From NCBI GenBank assembly GCA_963989385.1, contig OZ022506.1, positions 2,397,415-2,461,414 of the forward strand: 64,000 nucleotides of DNA, written 5' to 3'. Below the pieces are notes generated by a model. The model ran no database searches. It was given only the letters and a program-made list of their open reading frames with translations, and was not told the origin of the DNA. Position numbers and translations under genes: made by a program. The stretch's first letter is position 1. Each line of letters starts with the position of its first letter. This stretch comes from Ctena decussata. Its lineage: Eukaryota > Mollusca > Bivalvia > Lucinida > Lucinidae. Shown here piece after piece: positions 32,001 through 45,094 of the stretch.

Positions 32001-35000
32001 TCTTATAACCCAATAAATATGGTAACAATAAAGATAGACTCCCTAAGAAAACGATGTAGACTCATGAAAAACTGACTTGTCCAAATCTGAGGATGAAATA
32101 GAGCTTTTTAGAAATGGATGTAACTGTAGATGGAGTGGAACAAACTATCTATGGTTTCAGTCCTACACCCTAAAGTGCTTTTAGAAATATTTGGGACACC
32201 TTAAACCATTAGTTTTCCATTTGTTCCATATGGAAAATTAATGGTTTTAGGTATCCCAATATTTAAGCACTTTAAGGTATTACCAAAATACAGGCAATTC
32301 TATAACAGTGAACCAGTGTTAATTGAAGTTGATAGCAACAGCAAACTGACAGCTTCTGAATGTAGTTGTCTGCCTATGTACGTACAATACTCAAAATATT
32401 TAAAGGAGCTGCTAATATTTTGCCCATAGACATAATTGCAACATATTAACAGTTTAACAGTCCATAAATTCAACCCCCAGATGGCAAAAATTTCCCGTTC
32501 TTTTGCAGCATTTTCAAGAAGGATCCAAGTTGAAGACAGGATTTCAAAACAACGCTGATGCCCTATTCATTTCTGTGGAACGAATTTTGCAATTTTAGAA
32601 TTTCCTGAAATTGAGGCCTTTTTTCTGAAAGTCTATAAAATTTCATAACTTGAGTTCAAAGTAATCTTTCAAACTAGTCACCTTGTAAGACATTAAGTGT
32701 CAGAGACAAAATGGTCATTTTGATTTGGGTTGAAATTTTAACGCTTTTCACCTGTTCTGAAAAATTGCATATTTTTACTAAAATTCTGTTTTTACAAAAA
32801 ATCACACCATGGATATTGGCAGGATAAACATTGGATCAAAATTTGTGTGGTCGAAACATCGAAACCTCCTGAATATATCTGCAAGATTACTGGAAATTCC
32901 TGGTGTTAGATGATTGAAAGCAAATGACTCAAAAAGTGGGGACGTGTTGCACAGTTGTCTATGGAAATAATATTCGAGTTTTGAGTAGTGTATCGCAATT
33001 GTGGGTTTAAAACTTTAAACCCTTACAGCTAAGCTAAGGAAAACTGGTAAGTTGGGACTCATAAGCAATGACTACCCACACTAGCCTGAACATGCTCAAT
33101 GATTTTGCTATTACACTTTTTGAGCAGTTTAAGGTGAATAGGTACACTTTCAGGGGAAGTAACTTTTATCATTTTTTGGCCTCCCTTCTCAATGATGGTT
33201 TACTCTTAAAGGATTGATTGATTGATTCAATCAATCAATCAATCCTTTAAGAGTAAACCATCATTGAGAAGGGAGGCCAATTAGAGAATAGGAGCAAATT
33301 CTGTCCTTTAAAAGTTAACGCTATTTTAGAAGGCCTACATTGTCCTGGGAAGGAAACAGAATGTCACAAAAGTTGTGTCCTTTTGTAGAAATGGCAAAAA
33401 AACATGGAAGTGTGTCCATGCATCTCAAATACTGCTTCTGATAACAGCAAAAGTGACCAGACTGTCTACATGTAGGTGCATATGCTGATAGAGATTTTCT
33501 CTGAAGCCAATTTCCAAGATTTCCATCATCTACCTAAAATATTGCTAACAAACCTTTTTTAGTGTGCACCATTTCATTTACAGTTCCCTCTACACCTTTC
33601 TCTGTCTCCGCGAAAGCAAGTACTAAAGCTTTCTGTTCTTGAGATAAATGCCTGCAATTTGAAAACAAAGCTGTGAATGTACAAGCTTCTGCAGCCGAGT
33701 TCCAGGAAAAAGGAGCATAATGGCATACTTGGTAGAATGCCTGACACTGGATCAATACAGTAGAACTTCATTGGCTCGAACAGGCTTGGAATCAGAACAA
33801 GAGCTGTCGCCTGACAGCATAGCTCGCCTGAATAGGTGCTTGCCCATCACACAGTCGCTATGGTGGTGTGGACTGCTATGTATAAAACTTCAGGCAAGCA
33901 TGTCCATAATGACAACACATTTATAAACAAAAGCTATCTCAGAAATGTCTTAAAAAAAAAAAAATCCACATGAAATTTCAAAGTCCATGAGCTTGAGGTC
34001 AAAGAACTAAGGGGTAGGGGGTGGGTGGGGGGGTGGCGGGGGGCTAGGATGTATCAAAGCCTTTAACCGTTATCTAACATCAGTCCAAGTATTAGTATCA
34101 ACTGAGTCCATTGTGGCACTGTGAAATTATGTCTTCATTAATATAAATTATGTCTTCATTAATATAAAACTAATCAAAATCTTTAAGAAAAAACTCAAAG
34201 TCCATGACCTTGACATCAAGGTCATCCAGTCGGGTAAGTATATAGTGTTTTGTAAAAACTCAAAAAGTGTCTAACATCAGTTCAAAAGTAAACTAAATCT
34301 CTGCCAAGCATTATGAATCAGTACACAATTAGAAAACTTTAATAAAGACCAAATTTCCTAAGTCCCTGACCTTGACATCTAGGTCACCAAGCAGGGCAGG
34401 GGTAGTACTCTGTAAAACTTTGGACTAATATCTAACTACAGTGCAAATATAAAAAGAATTCATCGATGGGTTCAGGAGATATGTGTCATTAAAAAACATC
34501 CAATCAATAAAAAGACAATTTTCTAAGTCCATGACCTTGACATCAAGGTCACTGAGGGGGGTGGGGGTAGTACCTTGGAAAACTTCGGACCAATATCTAA
34601 CTACAGTGCAAGTATCAAAGGAATCCATCCATGGGTTAAGGAGATACTGGGCTTTAGAAAACTTTAACCAAAACATCCAGTCCCAAAAAACTCCCAATTT
34701 TCTAAGTCCATGACCTTGACATCAAGGTCAAGGAGTGGGGTGGGGGTGGTACCATGTTAAACTTTGGACCAATATCTAACTACAGTGCAAGTATCAAAAG
34801 AATCCATCCATGGGTTAGGGAGATATAGGTCTCTAAAAAACTTTAACCAAAACATCCAATCCGGACGCCGACGCGGACGCGGACGCCGTGGTGACAACAA
34901 TAGCTCTTCCTGAACTTTCGTTCAGGCGAGCTAAAAATTAGTTCCAGCCAAGGGAAGTTCTAGCCATCCAGGGTTAAATTCTATACAAAAGTGACCTCTA

Positions 35001-38000
35001 GGGACCAAGGAAAGAGTTCGAGCCAGGCATGTAAACAAGAGGCCCACGGGCCACAAAGCTCACCAGATCTCTAGCACAAATTGCAATCAGACTTGTATAA
35101 GCTTAAAATTGCTGTCACATTTGTACAGGCTAGTACAAAATATGCAGCTACAAAGTCTCAGTCTGACAGTCTGCTGAGTTGATAACAAAATATATAACTA
35201 TTTCCCACATTATGATTGCAGTAAATGCCATTTTAATTTTCCACATCAATAGTCAACGTAAGTCTTATTTGCCATAGCAACCAAACGAAAGAGCTGATTT
35301 TCATGAAAAAAAAAATTCAATTCCCAGCCCAAGGATACTAAAGATAAAATCTGAGCCCAATTGGCCCAGTGGCTTCAGAAGAGATTATTTTTTAAGCATT
35401 TTCCCCCCATTTTTGCATTTTGGTTTCCATGGCAACCAATAAAAGGAGCAGTGGGCCAGAAAACATACAGCTGATAAAACTTTTCTCAAGCAACATTTCT
35501 ATAAAAGTTTTGTCAGCATATCTGCAATGGCTTGGCAATAAGTGCCATTTTTCAATTTTCCCCATTATGAGTCAATGCTACTCTAAGTTACTATAGCAAC
35601 CAAACTAAAAAGCTGATTTTCATATAAAACACAAACTTTCAACCCCCCAGCCCAAGGATACTACAGATGAAATCTGGGCTTAATCAGCCAAGCGGCTTCA
35701 GAGGAGATAATATTTTAAGTACTTCTTTTTCATTTTTTTGCATTTTGGTTTCCATGGAAACCAATAAAAGGAGCAGTGGGCCAAAAAAAAACAACATATA
35801 GCTGATAGAAAACTTCTCAAGGAACATTTCTATAAAAGTTTTGTCAACATATCTGCAATGGCTTGGCAGTAAATGCCATTTTTCAATTTTCCCCATTATG
35901 AGTCAATGCAACTCTAAGTTACCATAGCAACCAAACTAAAGAGCCAATTTTCATAAAAAAACAACAACATAAACTTTCAATCCCCCAGCCCAAGGATACT
36001 ACAGATGAAATATGGGCCTAATTGGCAAAGTGGCTTCAGAGCAGATAATTTCTTAAGTATTTTTTTTCTTTTTTTGCATTTTGGTTTCCATGGCAACCAA
36101 TAAAAGGAGCAGTGGGCAAAAAAATATATAGCTGATAGAAGACTTCTCACGAAACATTTCTATAAAAGTTTTGTCAGCATATCTGCAATGGCTTGGCAGT
36201 AAATGCCATTTTTCAATTTTCCCCATTATAAGTCTATGGAAACTCTAAGTTGCCATAGCCTCCAAACTAAGGGGCCGATTTTCATAAAAAACACAAACTT
36301 TCAATCCCCCAGCCCAAGCATGCTACAGATGAAATTTGGGCCCAATTGGCCCAGTAGCTTCAGAGGAGATGTTGTTTAAAAGTGTTGACGGACGACAGAC
36401 GACGACATACGACAGACGACGACGACGGACAACTGCCTATACTATAAGCTCCCCCGGAGCCTTCGGCTCTGGTGAGCTAAAAAGCCATCAAGGTTCGAGC
36501 CATTGAAGATCTACTGTATTTCTCCAGTTCAATCCCCACATATGCAATGCATAGTGGCCTTAGAAGAGGACTGGGTCCTGCTTTTCATATGCTGCACCCA
36601 AATGTGATAGGGCTCATACAACTCATTGGGCCTATGGCCAAAATGCTATAGGAAGCCATTACCTTTATCAACTACTTTACCTGTCCAGATAACAATGAAT
36701 GAAGAGGGCTAATGCTTTCTTTGATTTGGAAAATTATTTCCACAAAAAACCCTTGCTTTAAATGAAAGAACTCAGAATCTCTATAGTGCAGTTTAAGTGC
36801 AGAGCAAGAAATACAGTTTATATGCGACTTTCTCTGCACTGATAGGCTAAATATAGTTAAATTGAAATTAAATCTAGAAACATTTGCAATGCCCCTAAAG
36901 GTTACCACTCTCTGAGTTTCCAATGTATACTTACGTGGGTATTTTTATTTTCACGTGTATATAATGATCTCCATAACCATAACTATTGACCCGGCTCATT
37001 CCTTTACCAACAAGACGTATTCTATCATGTGACTGGGAACCTGCAGGTATCTACAATTTAAAGAAGAAATACTAGCATCTGATCAAAGCAGACATTCAGG
37101 AGAAGTATGAGTTTCTCTACGATGCACCTGACAAAAAAAATAAACACAGTATTTGAGCAGCCACACGAGAAAACCAACAAAGTGGCCTGAGCATCCGCCC
37201 AGTCTGATCAGCATCTGCACGGTAGTAGCTCAGACCCTTAGCTACCCTTTAAGTGCACAGCGATGTCTTAGATCAGACTGGGCGGATGCCCAGGCTGATC
37301 TGAGTCTTCGCTGGGCACCCATGCCACTTTGTTGGTTTTCTCGTGTCGTGTCTTATTTTGATATCTTTCAAGTGAATAGGCACAACTCCAACTTTTTTTT
37401 TCAATTTTTACAAAGGAAAGCAACTTCTGTGACCTCCCGTTTGCTTCCCTGGATAAGAAAAACCCTGTCAAAAGGGACCAACTCTTAAGAAAGAATTTGC
37501 TCCTTGGAGAGCAAATTTCTTCTTTAAAGAGTTGAACCCCTTTGAGAAGGGAAGCAAAAAGAAAATGGTCCAGTTTTTATCTTGCACCAAGCCAGTGAAG
37601 TTGCTAGATGAAAGCTTTTATACACTAAGGTGACAATGAAATGTCTGGGGGGTTTGCCCTCGAGAAGCCAAACCATTTTTTTTCCCAATCTTAAGGTTGT
37701 GAAGACTGGCAAATGAGAAAAAAATTGAGGTGTTATGAAAAACTATGGCTTTTCTAAGGAATATGCCCCTTTTTGAGCGTTTTTTTCCCCCTTTTGTTTT
37801 TAATTCAAGGGTGGGTGTGTTGTGTTTTGTGTTGGTGGGGTGGTTTGTTGTTTTTTTTTGGGGGGGGGGGGGGGGGGGAGGGAGGGGCCTGTGGGCCTAT
37901 AGAGGGTAGGGGAGTTTAAAAGAGTAAGAATTTCTAGGAATTTTAGGGATGCTAGAAAGCCTGTCCTTCAAACTTCGGATCACAAGTGCCTAGGTTTGAG

Positions 38001-41000
38001 TCCCGCTCGAGGCGAGATTCTGTCTGAATCTAAACAGCACTTCATTGTATAATGCCCTTCATAATCACCCTTCCATCATCCTGATGTTACTGAAATACTG
38101 TTGAAAGGGACATAAAAACACCAAATCAGCTGTCATTTTTACTTACTTTCAGTACAATATCATCATAAATGCCTGGTATGCGAACAGTTCCCCCTAGCAC
38201 TGCTTGAGAAAGGCTAACAGTAGCATCACTATGGACATCAGCACCATCACGCCGAAATATTTTACTCTTAGCAACCTGTAAAATATTTTTTAGCTTTTGC
38301 AATGAAAGAACCACTTGTCACTTGATGTAGTTTTTACCTATGGCATAAGTTAAGCCGTTCTACATGAGCAAAACAAGTAATAGTTATATCATGATTTGTC
38401 CGCCTGTACGAGGAGATAATCCACGAGCTTTAGCCGGTGGATTATCTCCCCTACAGGCTGACAAATCATGGTTTAACTATTTTATACCACCCTTATCAGT
38501 GTAGACCTTGCTCATAGCGTAATATTTAGTGGTAAAGTTAGCGTTTTCTGGTAAGGGTGGTATAAAATGTATAACACTACTATCGATCAGGGACAAGTTG
38601 ATCAAGGCATCGTTAGTTAATGGCACTACTAGTCAAAGATTTGATAAGTGTTATAGTACACATAAAATCAAGTGTCTAATATTTTTTCTGCAAGAAAAAA
38701 TTGTAAAGGTACAATACACTTAAAAATATTTCATCTAGTAACTGCAGGAAACACTGTCATAAATCAGAAAACTTGTTTAGAGTTCATTCCAATAACACCA
38801 ATGAAGTATACCTATATCCCGTGTTTGCTAGTTCCAGGTGAGACAAAAGCTGTCCAAGTAATCTGGATGCTGGAACTGTGAAATTAACATAGCAGTATAA
38901 GAACTTGTTAAGTTTGGCGCAGCTCCAGTTAAGGTGGTGCTAGCCTAACTTAAATGTCCTGAAGCAACAGTCTGATCAGGATCTCCACTGTTTGTCATTC
39001 TGTTGGCAATTTTTGGACACATTACCAGACAGTATTGGTGTATTTAAATTGTTGTCACATGAAACAGAACCTTTAACAATGCTAGCCCTCATTTTTCACC
39101 TTTTAGATGTCTCAACGCCTACAGACTGTTCATGTGAAAAGGGAAGACACTGATCAGATGCACAGGCTGATCTGAGTCTTGTCTGTTCACACATGCTGTA
39201 AGGTAACTTTTCATGTGATGCCGTTCATTTGCAGTACAGTTAACCCTCTTTACAACGGTACTCATTACAACAAGAAAATTCTTTTTAACGTCATTTTGAT
39301 TTGCACGGAATGGCTTTATTGTTCAAAATGTGTATTCTTTATATTGTTTAACAGCAAACTCAGTTTAACGTCAAAATATCTGGGAATGAATGTGGTCGTT
39401 GTAAAGAGGGTCCACTGTACTTTCCAGCTTACTCTGAAGGTTATAAATAATTCTTGATTCGCTATCGCCATTCTAATGGTCTGGCCATCTTCAATACCTA
39501 ATTATACAAACAAAAACAATTAAATGAAGATATCACTGTGTAAAAAATTATTTTGTGTCTCCGCAAAAGCAAACAGTCCTTTTTAATAAACAGACCTATA
39601 GTTTCAAGTGATCAATACTAATACAATATTCCTGGGCTCAGTTGTTCCAAACGAACGACATTGTTAACGTTCCGTTACAATTTCAAACGTTTATATTCTT
39701 TTATGAAAAAAATGTGAGAAGCTTTTTCATTGCAAAAGCTTCTCACATTTTTTCAACCAAAAATATCTGCGTATTTGGATATAATGTGGTAAAAGGCTTA
39801 ACGAGCTGACCTCTTAAGGAGCGCATTAGGCTAACGTTGCTTTGAACAACTGGACCCTGGTATATTTTTTTCTAAGAAAAGCAATTATTATAATGCAATA
39901 GACCAGCTTTATTACCTCTGGAAATAGTACCATAGTATTCATCAAAATGGATCTCTGCAAGCATATACTGTAATTATCTAAGGAAAAAATTTCATTTTTC
40001 TGGTGTTTATCGAAGTATAAACTACATTGTGTCACGTGCAAAGTATTAAAGTGAACCCCAGAGGGGTTCATGTAAACTTTGCTAGCGACCAAATGTAGTT
40101 TATACTTCTATAAACACCAGAAAAATTAAGTTCATTGCTTATATTTACATTCTTTTCTATCTATTATTTGACCTCAACTTTGCGGAAGGGGCTACAGTTG
40201 AAGCAGAAAAACATCTATAGGCAGTTTTTCTACTAAAAGCAGAACAGCGTCAACGACATAACGACGACGTCATAACATCGTATGCATCCAATCAGATTGG
40301 AGAACCATGGTTTATGTAACGTCCTATGTAGTTATTGAAGAATAAACTACATTACGTTCTCATGGTTTACCATAGGGCTTTTCAATAAATGCACAAATAA
40401 TGTAAATATTTGGTTATAAACAGACAGATGGTTGACTTGGTGGTGTTATGTATGAAACAGTATTAAAAGTGAACAAATTGACTTGGCATGAATGGTTTAA
40501 AACCATGACTATCAAGGGCTCACAAAGCCCATATCTCCTCACCTGCAGGTACAGGAACAACAACTTTTCTTCTCATAATTATCTTTCCTTTCCCTTTACA
40601 CTCAAAACATTTTTTTTCAATCATAATCCGAGTCCCATGGCAAACTCGACAGGTTGTACGCATAACAAACGGACCCGTATTTATTGTTTCCTGAAACAGA
40701 ACATATTCTAGTTAAAGGTAGGTTCCTGTACTTTGGAATGCATCATAAATTTGATCATCTTTCATCCAAGTTGTTGGAAAGGACTTATAGAAAGGGAATG
40801 AATAAGCTTCACTTAAAAGAGTAAATCAAAATATTATTAGAAAAGTTGTTTTGCAAGGGATTTCCTAACTCTGCTTCGCACACCAGATAGTGCTAGTTTT
40901 AGTTCTCGCCCAAAATAGATAACGTTAGCTGACGTCATGCTGCATTGCATTTTGGGATAGTTTTAACCCATCTGCCATGCCAGGACCTCTAGGAAAGCTC

Positions 41001-44000
41001 ATGGCAAGAGAAAATTTACCTTTGGAAAATGGCATCAGAAATCGCGCACTTATAGACATATAACACATCTATTTTCAGAACTGGAATTCCAACGTTGGAA
41101 AATAAATCAAAAGTGAAAACGACTATTTTCTTCAACATCTGACGATTTTCTCAGTAGCAACAGATTCAGAAAAATAAGAGAATTCAATACTACCCAGAAA
41201 AAGGCGAAATTATTTTTTGAACATAATTGTTATCGCTAGTCCAGGAACCTACCTTTAAGACTGGTCAGAAGCTCCAAATAATAAGAAGTAACAGCGATAA
41301 TCCTTATTTCAACATAAAAAACTTAGGCTGGGACCCTTCATTAGAACTGTCTCACTGAGACAGTTCCAATGAAGGGCCACAACATCTGTTTTTGTTGTGA
41401 AATAAGAAAAATTATCTCAGAATCATCCTCAAAAGCTAACTTACCTGAAACTCTGTGGTCATTATAAATTCATTTTACATATTTTTGCCTCCCTTCTCAA
41501 TAGGGTCAACTCTACAAGGAAAGAATTTGCTTTTACAGGAGCAAATTCTTTCCTTAAGAGAAGACCTTTTTTGACAATGGTTTTGTCATCCTAGCAAGCA
41601 AACAAAACAGCAACAGAGCCCTAGATAAGAGGGGTATTTGAAGATAATTGAAGGATAATTTTCTTTATTTCTCATTGAAACCATATGTTGTGACCCCTCA
41701 TCTGAACCGTCTCGGCGAGACGGTTCAGATGAGGGGTCACAACATATGTTTTTATCCAAAATTAACTAAAATTATCTCTAATTATCACCAAATACTCCCT
41801 CTTATCTAGGGCTCTGCAGCAAGTCACATAAGTTGTTCCCTTTCATGGTTGCCACTTACCTTCCACTTCAAAATTCCCTGACTTTCCCTGATTTTTCCCC
41901 TGACATTTTACAGTTTTCCATACCCTTTTTACTATTATGCAAAAGATACTTTAATTCCACTTCAATAAAGTTAAATGTACCATTTGGATTAGGGGGCTAT
42001 TCTTAAAGGAAGAATTTGCTCCCTGGGATTGTTACTCTTAAAGGAAAGAATGTGCTCCCCAAGAGAAGGTCCCACTGAGGAGGGATATGTGCCTGGACTT
42101 CTAAGAAGTACACTCCTTTCCTCTTGAATAAACATTAGTTTCGAATTCCTGGACTTTTTCCCTGACTTTTTAAGTCATTTCTGAATTTCTCTGACTAACC
42201 TCAAAATTCCCTGACATTTTCCTAACCTAGAAAAAATTATTTTCCAGATGTCTTTCCGTAGCCATGGCAACCCTGGACAACAAGACAACTTGAAACAGAC
42301 AAGGGTAGAGTCGGGTAACTTCGGACATGGGGGTAAATTCGGACATACCATTGCAAACAGTGAAAATCCAGATCATGAGCCGTCTCATCAGGATTTTCAC
42401 TGTTTGGCCAGATATATACGTATATATATATGAGCCGTTCTCTGTGAAAACCGGGCTTAATGACATTACGTAATAATTACGTTGTTTAGGTTTGAAAAAC
42501 GCCAAAATATTTGATTTTTCGGACCTTTCTTTATTTCCATGATAATACCATAATCGTTGAAATATATCATAACACTTTTGAATTCAGACAAAAATCAGTT
42601 ATGAATATGACACATGTTGCCATGGCAATGCTTTATCTATGGTAACCCCGAAGCCTTGAAAACAGATAGTATACCCTAACAAAGACCTGTAATTTGTAAA
42701 AGAAGGTTGAATCATACAAATTATCATGTGTGTGCTATCACATACACATTGAACAAGAGCAAACACACATTTTGTCCGAGTTATTATGCCTAGAACGCAC
42801 CAAAAGCGCGTACGATGGCACTTTATGACGTTGACGTCAAAACATACTTGCGCAACGTTAATAACGTCATATAAAGAAACTGCTCTACCTGTATGATTCT
42901 AAAGCACATATCTTCGTAATAAATAATGGTAACCCTCTCAAATTTTCAGGAAACGTTTAGGATAGCCAATACTTTCCAGTGATGCAGCTATCTAAATTTT
43001 AACTTCTGTGTCATTAAGCCCGGTTTTCACAGAGACTGGCTCATATATTTGTTTTTAGTTCCAAACAAGTGACATATAAAGAGAACAATGTCACTGTCCG
43101 AATTTACCCGCTGTCAGAATTTACCTGACTCTCCCCAAGTGTTTGTTTCCCTGATTGATGAATCCTCTCTGCAAAGGAAATTACACCTACATGTACTGCA
43201 GAAAGTGTATTTTCTAAAGAGGGTAAATTCGTCCCCTTAAGGTGCATGGACACACCTTATCCTTTTTTTTTTGGCCAGTTTTACAGTGGGAAATAATTTT
43301 TGTGACATCCTGCTTGCTTCCTTGGATTACAAACCCTGGAGTCCACCTTCAAAGGAACAAATTCATTGACCACCATTGAGCAGGGATGCAAAACTGAATT
43401 CAGAATATGGCTTTCTCTGAAAATGTATTAATAAATCTTAAAATTCCCTCATCAAACAGAAAAGTCTTTGCTCAGTTTATTAGACAATGGCAGTCCTGCT
43501 CTATTCACAAATATCTGACTCACCACTGATGTTCATCCAGAAATTTCTGGCTCACTCATTTGCTCACAGTCTTCCATAATTCAAAAGCCACCCAGAGCTC
43601 TAGATAAGAGGGCGTATTTGGTGATAATTAGGGATAATTTTTGTTAATTCTGCATAAAAACATATGTTGTGACCCCTCATCTGAACCGTCTCGACGAGAC
43701 GGTTCAGATGAGGGGTCACAACATATGGTTTCGATGAGAAATAAGAAAAATTATCCTTAATTATCATCAAATACGCCCTCTTATCTAGAGCTCTGCCACC
43801 CCCCAATCATTTACATTATCATTTACACATACCATACTAAGTCACTTATAAGATGGGATTTTTCTCTTTTAAAACAAACCCAAATATCTAGATCTGTCTT
43901 TTTAAAGACAGATCTAAATATATGGGATTGTTTTAAAAGAGAAAAATCCCTCGAAGCTAAATCATACTTGAGCCTTTTAGTCCAGGCAAACTGGCGATTT

Positions 44001-45049
44001 TTTCCCTAAACCCAAAACAAATTGCAACAAAAGCTTTTTTTGCATTTTTGTCGAGGACTAACATTCACATATGACATATCAAAAGTAGGATGAAATCCGA
44101 TACTGCAAAATATATTTTTTCTGCATTTTTACATGCGCCTATTTGCCTTTTAACTATACCAATTATTTGTAACGTTTTATATGACATAACATTATTGCTG
44201 TGAGTTTTATTTCTAAGAATCTATTCTGCCCCTGTCAGAATTAAGTCTAGAAGCTTAAGATTGAATGTGATACATTTTGTTGTTGAATGTAAAGCCATCT
44301 AGGACTTAGTTTTTACAATGGTATAAATTACCCCACCCACTTTATTCTGCCTTAAAATCTGAAAGTGAATTTTTGAAGGTCAGTAACTGAACAGCAACAA
44401 GAAATATGTCATACTGATGACTTAGCTTAGCAAAAACATGCTTCAATTCGGAATACTGATCTCTGAAGGCATAAGAAGCCCGAAACAAGGGCACAAAGAG
44501 CAGAATACTACATGCACAATACACAAACAGTGCAACATACTTATGAATAGTCTTTGTAAATCTCCTCGGCAGGATTTATGAAGGGGACCACTTAAAATTG
44601 CTACTTACTAAATATGTAAGGTCTGGGCCTCATGGTTTCTGGGAAGATGATTTTTTTAAAGATTTTTCCCATTATAAGTCTATGGGAGCTAATGACCCCT
44701 GGGGAGTGGCCAATTTGGACCCAAGGCATGGTTGGCAGGATTTATGTACATGGCAACTAAACATTGCTAAATACTAAATATGTAAGCTCTGGGCCTCATG
44801 GTATCAGAGAAGATGATATTTGAAGGTTCTTTAGCGATGTAGCTCTATATAAGCAAATGACCCCCCTGGGGTTGGGCCAGTTTGGACCCCAAGTGCTTGG
44901 TTGGTAGGAGTTATGGAACCTAAACATTACTATATACTAAATAAATATATAAGCATATAAGTTCTGGGCCTCTTGGTTTCAGAGAAGAAGTTTTTTTAAG
45001 TATCGTCGATTATAAGTCTATGGGAGCCAATGATTGATTCCGGGTGTGT

Positions 45050-45094
<45 letters not shown>

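Larger units (their letters stand above)
33756..36518. mobile_element. Mariner-like MITE expanded by two Helitron-like insertions
   Basis: The ends TACAGTAGAACTTCATTGGC and GCCATTGAAGATCTACTGTA are TA-bounded inverted repeats. 'ggctcgaacaggc' and 'gttcgagccaggc' words continue inside. Removing 33,797-34,936 and 35,035-36,483 leaves a compact ~170-bp MITE. Confidence 0.65.

Noticed and set aside
37268..37488. Frames on both strands near a palindromic MITE
   Set aside because: They are translations of MITE family B, which gives the same Ser/Asp/Gln/Pro words at every copy.
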